Below are positions 1-8,086 of a stretch of DNA of 64,000 bases, one piece after another. Location: NCBI GenBank assembly GCA_051715425.1, contig JBPXJS010000009.1, forward strand, positions 248,001-312,000. Reading direction: 5' to 3'. Positions within the stretch are counted from its first letter, which is position 1; every line of letters starts with the position of its first letter. The stretch comes from JAJTFA01 sp051715425 (GTDB lineage Bacteria > Bacteroidota > Bacteroidia > UKL13-3). The position numbers and the translations under genes were made by a program. The notes under the pieces were generated by a model. The model worked only from the letters and a program-made list of their open reading frames with translations, was not told the DNA's origin and did not search any database.

Positions 1-1
1 C

Positions 2-1498
2 GATGCGAACGCAATATTATGTTGGCAGTTGAATCGATTATCTAGAAATCCTGTAGATAGTGGTCAATTAGATTGGCTGCGGCAATCTTCTATTATCAAG
101 GCCATTCAGACAATTGACAAGGTGTACCTTCCGGATGATAACGTGCTTTTATTCAATGTTGAAAGCGGAATGGCAAATCAGTATATCATCGACCTTAGGA
201 AGAACAGTATGCGCGGAATGGTTGGTAAAGCCGAACGGGGTTGGATTCCCTCTCGGCCACCCTTGGGATATCTTAATGACAAAGCTGAACGGACGATTTG
301 TAAAGATACGGAACGATTTGAATTGGTACGTAAGATATGGGATTTAATGCTGACAGGGTGTTACAGGCCATCACAAATTCAAAAAATCGCGAATGAACAG
401 TGGGGATTTAGAACTCCTTTGTGCAAACGTTCCGGTGGAACCCCTTTGAACGTGAGTACGATTTATAAAATGCTGACGAATATCTTCTATACGGGCCTGT
501 TTGAATGGAATGGGAAAATATACCAGGGAAATCATATGGCCATGATAACAATGGAAGAATATGATCGGGTGCAGTATCTCCTTGGTAACAAGGGAAAACC
601 CCGCCCTCAGCAGCATGAGTTTGCCTTTACGGGAATGATACGATGTGGTGAGTGTGGGGCTATGATAACCGCAACAGAGAAGAAAAAGTCACTGAAACGG
701 TCAGGGAGAGATGCAACGTACACATATTATCACTGTACCCATAAGAAACGAGATATTCAATGCTCACAACGCAGTGCGGTTACAGCGTTTCAACTGGAAA
801 GGCAAATAATGAAAACAATGATTCGTTTTACTATCACACCTCAGTTTCGTTCCTGGGCGATTGAAATTCTTCATGAATCGAATTTGGTTGACACTGAGAA
901 CCTGTCCAAAATCAAGGTGATGAAAAAAGCTGCGTATGAGCAAGCGAAGAAAGAACTTGAAACGCTTATCAAAATGCGATACAGAGAACTTATCGATGAT
1001 GAAACATTCATTCAGGAGCAAAACTCCTTAAAAAAGAAAATAGCCCAATTGCAGGAAGACCAATCGAAGACTGACAATGTAGGAGGTGCCAACGTTGAAT
1101 TGACTGAATCAGCTTTTGATTACGTAACCTACGGCATTAATGGTTTTAATACCGGGAATCTCCAGCAAAAAAAGGAGCTTTTTAATTGTATCGGTCAGAA
1201 CTTTTCGCTTGTAGATAAAAAACTCAATATTGATAAGTATAAATGGATAAGCAGGATCGAAATGGAGTATCCAGAACTGCAGGCGGAATATCAGAGGATC
1301 GAACTGAATAAAAGTATTACAGAAGAAGTACGAAAGCTACTTTATAGTCAACTTTTTCTACGCTGGCGAGCCATCGTGAAGGATGTCAGAGATGATATCC
1401 AAAACGAAGCTCTGGAATTCAAAATTCCAATGTTGGAAGTATATCAAAATTCAGAAAATTCACAATTAGATAATAACTCACATCCTCCACCAATCTGA
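2..1498 (+). CDS. Large serine recombinase, 5' end outside window
   Basis: The frame is open to the left edge, so the catalytic N-terminus with the nucleophilic serine is not visible. The first residues (LCWQLNRLSRNP) are the conserved end of the resolvase catalytic domain. The long recombinase DNA-binding domain follows (SRPPLGYLND to the YTGLFEWNGKIYQG region), then a zinc ribbon (CGECG at about 646-660, HCTHKK and QCSQ near 735-770) and a coiled coil. Such proteins integrate and excise mobile elements at att sites. The zinc ribbon with FAFTGMIRCGECGA is of a type I associate with Patescibacteria and some environmental Bacteroidota. Its last 130 bp are duplicated at 4075. A strong hairpin terminator follows. 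Family assignment is firm; its own att site is not proven. Confidence 0.93.
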   Translation, partial: DANAILCWQLNRLSRNPVDSGQLDWLRQSSIIKAIQTIDKVYLPDDNVLLFNVESGMANQYIIDLRKNSMRGMVGKAERGWIPSRPPLGYLNDKAERTICKDTERFELVRKIWDLMLTGCYRPSQIQKIANEQWGFRTPLCKRSGGTPLNVSTIYKMLTNIFYTGLFEWNGKIYQGNHMAMITMEEYDRVQYLLGNKGKPRPQQHEFAFTGMIRCGECGAMITATEKKKSLKRSGRDATYTYYHCTHKKRDIQCSQRSAVTAFQLERQIMKTMIRFTITPQFRSWAIEILHESNLVDTENLSKIKVMKKAAYEQAKKELETLIKMRYRELIDDETFIQEQNSLKKKIAQLQEDQSKTDNVGGANVELTESAFDYVTYGINGFNTGNLQQKKELFNCIGQNFSLVDKKLNIDKYKWISRIEMEYPELQAEYQRIELNKSITEEVRKLLYSQLFLRWRAIVKDVRDDIQNEALEFKIPMLEVYQNSENSQLDNNSHPPPI

Positions 1499-1612
1499 AT
1501 ACGGGGTTATCCCCAATCATAGAGGAATAATGTTACCTGACGTAACATTATTCCTCCTTATGTTATTAATCTAATTTTTCTAAACTGAGAATATATGAAG
1601 ATACCAAATACA
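1368..1612 (+). repeat. Direct repeat, copy A (about 250 bp)
   Basis: This stretch covers the last 130 bp of the recombinase gene, its hairpin terminator and the first codons of the HTH gene. It recurs at 4075-4319 with a constant offset of 2707 bp and about 98 percent identity by eye (differences such as gtatatc/gtctatc and cggggtt/cgggatt). Similarity fades just inside the HTH gene. Confidence 0.95.
1522..1556 (+). terminator. Hairpin terminator after recombinase
   Basis: A perfect 15-bp stem (GAGGAATAATGTTAC and its complement) with loop CTGAC lies 24 bp after the recombinase stop. A shorter GGGG-TTAT-CCCC hairpin precedes it at 1503-1514. The long stem is copied at 4229-4263 with one T to C change. 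Confidence 0.75.
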
Positions 1613-1798
1613 TTACGAGAGCATCGATTGAAAGCAGGATTACTGCAATCGGATGTCGCTCGAGAATTGGGATTTAAAAGTACTGATCGGATATCGCGGT
1701 GGGAGCAGGGACAGACGTATCCGCATGTGGTGAATTTGTTTAAGATGGCGAGGTTGTATGGAGTGAAGGCTGAATATTTATATCCTGATATAACTTAA
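1595..1798 (+). CDS. Small XRE-family HTH DNA-binding protein
   Basis: This 67-residue protein is almost entirely one Cro/C1-type helix-turn-helix: LREHRLKAGLLQSDVARELGF followed by the recognition region ISRWEQGQTYP. It probably represses a nearby promoter. A TAAACT box lies 9 bp before the ATG and the motif GTTATCCCCA lies at 1506-1515. Its stop overlaps the stop of the convergent DUF3644 gene by a few bases, so the two were joined tightly. The first 11 codons are also present as a truncated copy at 4302. Confidence 0.85.
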   Translation: MKIPNTLREHRLKAGLLQSDVARELGFKSTDRISRWEQGQTYPHVVNLFKMARLYGVKAEYLYPDIT

Positions 1799-2835
1799 TC
1801 TTTACTATTGTAATACTTAGCTAATTCAACATAAACTTGTTTTGTGTAATAATCTTTTCCAGCACCATCAGCTTTTTTTACATTTAGAAATCTTTTTTTG
1901 TGAAAATTTGCATTGTCTTTTAGTCCCTGCATAATTTTCCTAAACTTATTGTTCTGTTTGAAATCACTGAATTTTTTCTTAGCACTATTATAAACATCCT
2001 CATAGGTTTCAGTATAAATTGTTTTAAATAGATTTTCTTCATCAAATTTGACTTTTTTCACTCCCTCATCTTCACTACTTTCAACTATCGTAAATTTATC
2101 AATTGCATTTTCTATAACGATGGATGCCGTACCTTTATCTTTAGTTATGGCGGCAATAACATCTGCATTTTTTATCCTATTTTCATTTATAAGCGCCATC
2201 TTAAAACTATACAATATTGAATCTTCGATGCCTTCATTTGATATCTTCAAACTTGAACTCATAATACTTTTTACAAAAGATTGAACTGATTTAGAGGACT
2301 TTTCAATCATAGAGCCATTAGATAAGAATTCTATAGGATTAACAGGTGCTTTAAACCCAATGGGTAATAGAACAAGATTAGTTTCATTAGCCAGGTCTAT
2401 ATTAAAGTATTTGATAAGGAAGTCATGATATAGGAGAATATTTTTACTTAAAAGGCCAAAAAGTAGAATGTCAATTTCCTCCTGATAAAAATGAATGATA
2501 TTACATCGAAACTCATATATTTTATTAAGATTTTCATGTATTACAGTAAATTCTTTACCTAATTCACTTGCCACAAAAGAGAGACACTCTTCAAAAGGCT
2601 TTGTGGTGCCATCGGCATTTATTACTTTAACTTTTGGATGATACTTAATTATAAATGCCTTCAATAATAACTCCCAAGCATTAATATTCAAGATTACACA
2701 AATTTCATAACGGTATGGAAAAATTGGTTTGTTATGAATTTCGATACAGGCAAGTTGCGAGGCTTTGCTATTCTTTAGTAGTGGCTCAACGGCTTTTTCC
2801 ATAACTATATTATATTTGATACTAATTTTACCCAA
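1795..2835 (-). CDS. DUF3644 domain protein, probable defence partner
   Basis: The N-terminal 130 residues match the DUF3644 pattern (ACIEIHNKP, FPYRYEICVILNINAWELLLKAFII, then EFRCNIIHF). That last motif resembles the helical R-x-N-x-I-x-H region of HEPN-like folds, so an RNase-like role is possible but not shown. The C-terminal 200 residues are charged and not recognised; EYLYP-type HTH features are absent. It lies 48 bp downstream of the Shedu nuclease on the same strand, and the two probably form a two-gene operon between the 250-bp direct repeats. DUF3644 genes are known from defence neighbourhoods; the exact function is unknown. Confidence 0.75.
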   Translation of the reverse strand: MGKISIKYNIVMEKAVEPLLKNSKASQLACIEIHNKPIFPYRYEICVILNINAWELLLKAFIIKYHPKVKVINADGTTKPFEECLSFVASELGKEFTVIHENLNKIYEFRCNIIHFYQEEIDILLFGLLSKNILLYHDFLIKYFNIDLANETNLVLLPIGFKAPVNPIEFLSNGSMIEKSSKSVQSFVKSIMSSSLKISNEGIEDSILYSFKMALINENRIKNADVIAAITKDKGTASIVIENAIDKFTIVESSEDEGVKKVKFDEENLFKTIYTETYEDVYNSAKKKFSDFKQNNKFRKIMQGLKDNANFHKKRFLNVKKADGAGKDYYTKQVYVELAKYYNSKD

Positions 2836-2883
2836 GCTATTAATGCTTCATCGCATTCATTTTTTTCGTTTCTTAGGGGTAAT

Positions 2884-4026
2884 TTATTTAACAGGAGCAG
2901 CATGAGAATATTCTTCTAAAACTTTAATATAATTCTCTAACCGACTTAGGAGTTCATCATAAGTCAGGAAAATAATGTTTTTAGATGCCTGTGTCAGGAG
3001 CCGAAAATCATCTTTCTGTTTTTGCTCACCAAATTTTCTTGCATCCCCAGCTAATATTATCCCCCTGGGGCGAACAACTTTCAAATTTATGTTATGAGTA
3101 TCTAAGATATAGGATCTGACAGAGTCTGCATGTTTTGAAACATTCTCAATATAGTTTTCTGTCTGTATTAACGCTTTTGAAACATCAGGTTCCCAATAAT
3201 AATTACCGCGGCTGGTATCTAATTTCAATAAAGGTGTACCTGGCCTTTTAATTTCTAAAATATCCAGAAAAGAATCATGAGTGATTAATGAAAAATCAGG
3301 AAACTTAATTGTCCCGATGGAGGTATTAATCTTTTCGAGTGCTTTAATATAACCTTGTTGAATAATCAGGATGTTATTCTTGATATACTTTTGCCACCAA
3401 CCTTCTGAATAATCAGCATTAATAGCATCCTTTAGTTCCTTCGCAATCCCTTTCAGAGTTTTTATTTGGGCTACAGCATTCAGTGTATTCACGGAAGCTG
3501 CTGCTTCAGCAGCTATATATTCCGGAATGAATTTATTTAATGAATCCCGATCAGTTGCAGAAAGCATAGATAATATACCGGGACTAAGGATATTGGCTAT
3601 GGCTCCAGAAATGTATGGTTTCCGACTAGCCTTATCAAATACAGTAGGATAAATTATTGCAAACTGGTTATTTATAATATCTGTTTTAATGTCCTTTGTT
3701 ATTGCAAATGAATCCTTATACATTTTGTCCAAAGTTCTTTTGGATGTTCTGACACGATAGATGCCATATGATAGCTCAATAGAATCATCATTTTGAGTAA
3801 TAATCCATTGAAACTTTTTAAACTTGGTTTTTAACAACTCTAAAATACCCTTACCGAAGGTGATCTTCCCATCCTTTGACAGCGTGGTAGGTTTTGGTCC
3901 TTCATAATAGATTTTTATACCCTTAAGCGCTTTTCCATAAGTGGTATTATTGACTGTAACAAATTTTGTAGGATTCTTACGTTTCATAGGAAAGTATATG
4001 CTTTCACAATATAACGTAATGATCAT
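2884..4026 (-). CDS. sduA: Shedu-type anti-phage nuclease (SduA, DUF4263)
   Basis: The C-terminal half is a Shedu DUF4263 nuclease. It has the E-G-W-W-Q-x-Y-I-x-x-N motif at residues 208-218, FPDFSLI with Asp244, the LDILEIKRPG core with E258-x-K260, and the downstream RPRGIILAGD and FRLLTQAS segments. Together these form a PD-(D/E)XK site. The N-terminal 200 residues are a variable sensor region with no family I recognise. Shedu is a single-gene defence system thought to cut DNA during phage infection. Translation could also start at Met14 (position 3987). It probably forms an operon with the DUF3644 gene downstream. The whole pair sits between direct repeats. Confidence 0.9.
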   Translation of the reverse strand: MIITLYCESIYFPMKRKNPTKFVTVNNTTYGKALKGIKIYYEGPKPTTLSKDGKITFGKGILELLKTKFKKFQWIITQNDDSIELSYGIYRVRTSKRTLDKMYKDSFAITKDIKTDIINNQFAIIYPTVFDKASRKPYISGAIANILSPGILSMLSATDRDSLNKFIPEYIAAEAAASVNTLNAVAQIKTLKGIAKELKDAINADYSEGWWQKYIKNNILIIQQGYIKALEKINTSIGTIKFPDFSLITHDSFLDILEIKRPGTPLLKLDTSRGNYYWEPDVSKALIQTENYIENVSKHADSVRSYILDTHNINLKVVRPRGIILAGDARKFGEQKQKDDFRLLTQASKNIIFLTYDELLSRLENYIKVLEEYSHAAPVK

Positions 4027-4050
4027 TAGGAGGCAACTTAATTGCCTAAT

Positions 4051-4080
4051 AATTTGTTATTTATGACAAATAGTGAGCCA
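4051..4080. other. Palindromic cassette boundary, copy 1
   Basis: TTTGTTA-TTTA-TGACAAA is an imperfect inverted repeat followed at once by tAGTGAGCCA. A near-identical sequence (TTTGTTATTTATAACAAA then tGGTGAACCA) follows the OLD gene at 6072-6098. In both places it marks the junction where one module ends and another starts, so it may be a recombinase attachment site. This is an inference. Confidence 0.5.
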
Positions 4081-4325
4081 TCGTGAAGGATGTCAGAGAT
4101 GATATCCAAAACGAAGCTCTGGAATTCAAAATTCCAATGTTGGAAGTCTATCAAAATTCAGAAAATTCACAATTAGATAATAACTCACATCCTCCACCAA
4201 TCTGAATACGGGATTATCCCCAATCATAGAGGAATAATGCTACCTGACGTAACATTATTCCTCCTTATGTTATTAATCTAATTTTTCTAAACTGAGAATA
4301 TATGAAGATACCAAATACATTACGG
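4075..4325 (+). repeat. Direct repeat, copy B (about 250 bp)
   Basis: This is the second copy of the sequence at 1368-1612. It contains the recombinase 3' end without the rest of the gene, the same hairpin terminator (4229-4263) and the HTH start. Within the 446-bp interval between the Shedu gene and the OLD gene, this repeat and the truncated HTH copy are the only recognisable content. The OLD promoter should lie in 4360-4470. Confidence 0.95.
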
Positions 4326-4355
4326 GAACATCGTATAAAAGCGTGTCAGCTATAG
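4302..4355 (+). pseudogene. Truncated copy of the HTH gene
   Basis: The first 14 codons follow the HTH gene at 1595 (MKIPNTLREHR), then the frame diverges and stops at 4353-4355 after 17 residues. The rest of the gene is absent, replaced by DNA leading into the OLD gene. It is a relic of the duplication or cassette exchange. Confidence 0.8.
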
Positions 4356-4472
4356 CCCAATCAGCATAAAAACGGGAGGGGTAACAAATTTCTAAAAATA
4401 GCTATTGTTCCGATGTGGTTTTTTATGAAATAGTGCTATATTACAAAAGACACTATATGAAATTTAGACCCT

Positions 4473-6071
4473 ATGAAAATAACAAAAGTTGAAATTGAAA
4501 ATTTTAGATCAATTAGCAATTATTGCTTTGATGTCGCTGATCTTAATATTTTTGTTGGTCAGAATAATCATGGGAAAACTAACCTTTTTGAAGCAATTGA
4601 TTGGTTTGATTCAGGCAAGACACAGTCTTCCAATTATCACAATCATGATAAAGAGCGCCTGATCAAGGTAAGGATTCACTATACAGGCGCAAAAGTTTCT
4701 GTAGAAAGTTTAGAGAATGAGCGTTATAAAAGCGCTATTCAAAAAGTGCTGGGAGATCATAATGAATTTATTGTAGAAAAAACTAGTAAAGATGATAAGC
4801 GACACATGATCGTAGATGGAAAGGATGTTGGAAATCCTACAGGATTCGATGCTGCGCTTAACTATTTTCTTCCTAAAATTGAATATGTTACCACCAAAGT
4901 ACGTTTAAAAGATGTTTCTGGGTATAAAGCAAAAAGTCCAATAGCAGAGATGCTATCAAGCGTTCTTACGGATGTTATTGAGAATGATCCGAAATACAAA
5001 GAGTTTCTAAAAATGTTTGATGAACTATTTAACGCTCCTAACTCTGTTTTTAGAGAATCTGTTGATGACCTTGAAGAAAAGGTAGAATACTATTTGCAAA
5101 AACAGTTTTCAGAAGAAACTACTGTAGATTTCAAGATACAAGATCCTCAAATGGACGATATGTTAAAAGGTTTTGAAACCGAGGTAGACGATGGTATAAA
5201 AACAAAAGCAGAAGATAAAGGAGACGGCATGCAAAGAGCGTTAATGCTTGCCATTATCCAAGCATACGCAGATTACAGGAAAGAGCATGGAATAGCTAGA
5301 AATTTTATTTTTTTGATTGATGAGGCAGAACTCCATTTACATCCATCGGCTCAACGAGCTTTAAAACAAGCATTAAGAGATATTGTGGAAAATGGGGGGC
5401 AGGTTTTTGTAAATACGCATTCTTCGGTTTTTGCTAACGAGAGGTATGATAACCAGAAAATATATAACGTTAAGAAAATAGAGGGGGCATCAAATCTCAC
5501 AGCAGTTGAAACAGAACAGGAGCGCCTTGAATCTATTTACCAGTTGCTTGGTGGAAGTCCTCATGATCTGCTACTTCCTAGCAATTTTATTATAGTCGAA
5601 GGTCAGACAGAACATGCATTCTTAATCAAAATCATTGAGCGTTTTTATTCAAGCGATTCCAAATGTAATAATATTAAAATCTTATTTGCTCGTGGTGATA
5701 GTGAAAAACATAAGGAGATATTTCATGCTATTCATCAGTGCTATACGCCATTACTAACCAATGGTGTATATAAGGAAAAGGTTGTTTTTCTTCTTGACCT
5801 TCCAAACGGTGAACAAAAGAAGGGTTACGATTTATTCCTTAAATCTCACCCGTGGCTTAAGGAAAATGAGCATCTTTTTATTTTACCAGTAGAAACAATT
5901 GAGGAATATTACCCTTACCCATGGACAAAAGCCAAGGGGGCATTATCAGGTAAAGAAAAAGTTCCGTATGGCACATTAGTAGCTGAGGGTATAACTTTTG
6001 ATGATTTCAAGACAAAAATGCCTCATATATATCATGCATTAGATAGTGCCATTACTAAAGGGTATTCTTAA
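4473..6071 (+). CDS. OLD-family ATPase with TOPRIM nuclease domain
   Basis: The N-terminus is an ABC/RecF-type ATPase with Walker A GQNNHGKTN at residues 29-37. The Walker B and signature helix are FIFLIDEAELHLHP at 278-291 and the switch histidine is in NTHSS near 314-318. A TOPRIM nuclease domain follows, starting with IIVEGQTE at 373-380 and continuing with VVFLLD near 437-442. This is the OLD layout of 500-600 residues, seen in phage P2 Old and GajA and often used in phage defence. No GajB-like helicase lies beside it, so it is probably a stand-alone OLD. It occupies the second cassette, between direct repeat copy B and the palindrome that starts at its stop codon. The second Asp of the usual D-x-D of TOPRIM is not obvious. 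Confidence 0.88.
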   Translation: MKITKVEIENFRSISNYCFDVADLNIFVGQNNHGKTNLFEAIDWFDSGKTQSSNYHNHDKERLIKVRIHYTGAKVSVESLENERYKSAIQKVLGDHNEFIVEKTSKDDKRHMIVDGKDVGNPTGFDAALNYFLPKIEYVTTKVRLKDVSGYKAKSPIAEMLSSVLTDVIENDPKYKEFLKMFDELFNAPNSVFRESVDDLEEKVEYYLQKQFSEETTVDFKIQDPQMDDMLKGFETEVDDGIKTKAEDKGDGMQRALMLAIIQAYADYRKEHGIARNFIFLIDEAELHLHPSAQRALKQALRDIVENGGQVFVNTHSSVFANERYDNQKIYNVKKIEGASNLTAVETEQERLESIYQLLGGSPHDLLLPSNFIIVEGQTEHAFLIKIIERFYSSDSKCNNIKILFARGDSEKHKEIFHAIHQCYTPLLTNGVYKEKVVFLLDLPNGEQKKGYDLFLKSHPWLKENEHLFILPVETIEEYYPYPWTKAKGALSGKEKVPYGTLVAEGITFDDFKTKMPHIYHALDSAITKGYS

Positions 6072-6098
6072 TTTGTTATTTATAACAAATGGTGAACC
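6071..6098. other. Palindromic cassette boundary, copy 2
   Basis: ATTTGTTATTTATAACAAAT is a perfect palindrome, apart from the central bases, and begins directly after the OLD stop. It is followed by GGTGAACCA, matching the junction at 4051-4080. It could also act as a weak terminator. Confidence 0.5.
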
Positions 6099-6196
6099 AC
6101 CATAACGAATTTACACATCATTCTGCCGAAGAAATTGATTGGAATGCGGTCGGACAAGAAATTGAAGCATTAGCCAGAATACAAAGAAACGAGTGA
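6092..6196 (+). CDS. Short open frame after the boundary palindrome
   Basis: A GTG codon inside the boundary sequence opens a 34-codon frame rich in His, Glu and Asn (HHNEFTHHSAEEIDWNA), ending at TGA 6194-6196. The composition looks protein-like. It is either a very small gene or the remnant of a gene cut by cassette insertion. No ribosome binding site is clear and no family is recognised. Confidence 0.3.
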   Translation: MNHHNEFTHHSAEEIDWNAVGQEIEALARIQRNE

Positions 6197-6276
6197 CCGA
6201 CATATCTTTTTTTAAAACTTTGGGGCACTTGAACACCGCTAAACAAGATCAAATCGGACACCTTCAGTCAAAAACA

Positions 6277-6888
6277 TCAACTTTTGACTCTTTCGAAATT
6301 CATAGTGCCGTGATTATTACGATCTCTTCCTGAATAATAATAGCCAGATAGTGCGCCCTTCTCTTTGTTATATATCATTATCGTTGACCCTTCATGCATC
6401 GCCATAGTCTGCGGGGCATCATAATTAGGGTCATTTTTATAAAAGTAATAGAGTGCAGTTTGGTTGTACATCTCATTCTTTCCGAAATACTCATGAAGGC
6501 TGACAGATCGAGATTGATTAAAAGTCCCACATATTTTTATCGATGTTCCCGTTTGCTTGATAAGCAGTTCTGCAGGAATGTCAGATTTGAAATTGTCCCA
6601 TGAAGTTTTTATGGTACCTACCCATTTACCATTTAAGTCATCTGCTGTTACAATTCCAATCCATTTGAATATTCTCCATTTCCAAAGCCATTTATCAAAC
6701 ACTACAAACAGCAAAGCGTATATACCAGGAACTGTTGGGATTGAAATGATTATTTGGATAAGCTTCGGTTGTTTATTGAAAATATCTCCGAAATAATCCA
6801 GCAAGAGATACGCAATTAAGGTACTTATACCTATTAATACTAATGCAAAAAAAGTGAGTTGCTTATAGTTATTACTGTTGACTTGCAT
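6277..6888 (-). CDS. Cap15-like CBASS membrane effector
   Basis: The protein has two N-terminal transmembrane helices (about residues 11-36 and 43-69). A beta-rich domain of about 120 residues follows (LNGKWVGTIKTSWDN to NHGTMNFERVKS), which fits the SMODS-associated beta-barrel of Cap15. In known systems Cap15 binds the cyclic nucleotide made by its partner, oligomerises in the inner membrane and disrupts it, killing the infected cell. Its start lies 3 bp after the stop of the CD-NTase gene, so the two are translationally linked. It is the last gene of the four-gene operon. The length of 203 residues is normal for the family. Confidence 0.82.
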   Translation of the reverse strand: MQVNSNNYKQLTFFALVLIGISTLIAYLLLDYFGDIFNKQPKLIQIIISIPTVPGIYALLFVVFDKWLWKWRIFKWIGIVTADDLNGKWVGTIKTSWDNFKSDIPAELLIKQTGTSIKICGTFNQSRSVSLHEYFGKNEMYNQTALYYFYKNDPNYDAPQTMAMHEGSTIMIYNKEKGALSGYYYSGRDRNNHGTMNFERVKS

Positions 6889-6891
6889 AGT

Positions 6892-7809
6892 TTATATTTT
6901 ACCCCAATTATTCCAAAGATAGGTAAGCTCAGTTATTGTTTTTCTTGCGTCATTTATAGTCCAAAAATGAGGACCGATACCGAAAAGAGGGTGTTGGCCG
7001 TTTTGACTCATAAAACTATTAAGATCAGCATTATTCAGCCATTGCAGCACGTTGAATGTTGTTGTGGTTTTATCATTTTCAAAAAGGTTATTAGGAGCAT
7101 TATATATCATTCCTTGAATGAAGTATGAAGGTGATTCTTCTTTAGTAAGCCGTCCTCTAGTCACCAAATATGAACGCATATTCTTGAAGATTCTAACAAT
7201 ACCCTTGTATCTGTTACTCGTTGCACCATGTTTTGCTACAGCATTATCATAATGCTGATCTGGATAATTTATAACTTCTTCTCCTGTAGTAGTATTGGTA
7301 AGGCTGATCCCATCTGTTCGTGAGTGATTATTTACACTATGAAAATATGAATATCTGCGATAAGTAATTGCAGGAACTACATCCAAACGCAAACGTCCCG
7401 ATCCGGGGAGCACTTTCAATGACTTTTTTCCAGAGGTATCAATATTACCTGCGCCATAATAAATAGATAAGGCTGTAATGATATCACTTCGTAATGCAGC
7501 CCAGTCATATGTAGCTGTTTTATAAGATTGTTCATGCAATTCGTACTGATTTAGTGGAAGCTGTTTTTTGTTTGAACTAAAAGTGTTGATATGGCGAACG
7601 ATTACATCAACATCGCTATCGCCATAGATATTGGTATCGTGAGCATAAGAACCTTGTAAATCAATCTTAACAATTCCCGAAGCAATAAGACCAGCTATAG
7701 GTGAGCTACTTGATTGAAGAGCCGTTTTTAGTGAAGTGTACGTGTTACTTGAGGACGTTATAGCGCCCTGGTATGACCAAGTTTCAATTTGATGGGCTGG
7801 AATACTCAT
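6892..7809 (-). CDS. CBASS CD-NTase (cGAS/DncV-like nucleotidyltransferase)
   Basis: The nucleotidyltransferase core is visible: the helix with LQGSYAHDTNI (Gly53-Ser54), then YGDSDVDVIV with the metal-binding Asp66-x-Asp68, and a third acidic residue in RLDVVPA (Asp143). The C-terminal part (KGIVRIFKNMRSYL) is the usual helical support. Such enzymes sense infection and make cyclic di- or trinucleotides; the clade and product cannot be assigned by eye. Upstream are a DUF2188 protein (24 bp away) and a LexA-like repressor. Downstream is the Cap15 effector. No E1/E2-like or HORMA/Trip13 genes are present, so this is a type I CBASS. Confidence 0.93.
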   Translation of the reverse strand: MSIPAHQIETWSYQGAITSSSNTYTSLKTALQSSSSPIAGLIASGIVKIDLQGSYAHDTNIYGDSDVDVIVRHINTFSSNKKQLPLNQYELHEQSYKTATYDWAALRSDIITALSIYYGAGNIDTSGKKSLKVLPGSGRLRLDVVPAITYRRYSYFHSVNNHSRTDGISLTNTTTGEEVINYPDQHYDNAVAKHGATSNRYKGIVRIFKNMRSYLVTRGRLTKEESPSYFIQGMIYNAPNNLFENDKTTTTFNVLQWLNNADLNSFMSQNGQHPLFGIGPHFWTINDARKTITELTYLWNNWGKI

Positions 7810-7833
7810 ATTGATTGCATTAAAGTTAATATA

Positions 7834-8079
7834 TCATCCTCTTGATTCTTTAGGGTCATCCTTTTTAGGATATGTGCGTTCTTCCTGAAATCTGCCATTC
7901 TCTTTTTGGATCTTTACAGATCCACCATCTCCACCGACAGCCTTTTTTAGAACTCCCCCAGTTGTAGCTACTGTTTTGGTTTCAAATGATTTCACGACCT
8001 TGTCTGTTTTGTCGTTAGTTAACTCCCATTTATCTTTTTTCTCGTTATGGGATAGAGTAAATTTTGGTAGCTTAGGCAT
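7834..8079 (-). CDS. DUF2188-like small protein in CBASS operon
   Basis: The 81 residues fit the DUF2188 pattern: a beta hairpin with KWELTNDKTDKVVKSF, a helix (ETKTVATTGGVLKKAV) and the closing strands VKIQKENGRFQEERTYP. DUF2188 is a small double-stranded-RNA-binding-like fold without a settled role. The gene lies 7 bp after the LexA-like gene and 24 bp before the CD-NTase on the same strand, so it is co-transcribed with them. It may help sensing or regulate the enzyme; that is a guess from position. Confidence 0.7.
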   Translation of the reverse strand: MPKLPKFTLSHNEKKDKWELTNDKTDKVVKSFETKTVATTGGVLKKAVGGDGGSVKIQKENGRFQEERTYPKKDDPKESRG

Positions 8080-8086
8080 AGTTATT

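Noticed and set aside
4473..6071. Gabija system (GajA) for the first OLD gene
   Set aside because: No UvrD-like GajB helicase follows; the next genes are the CBASS operon on the other strand.
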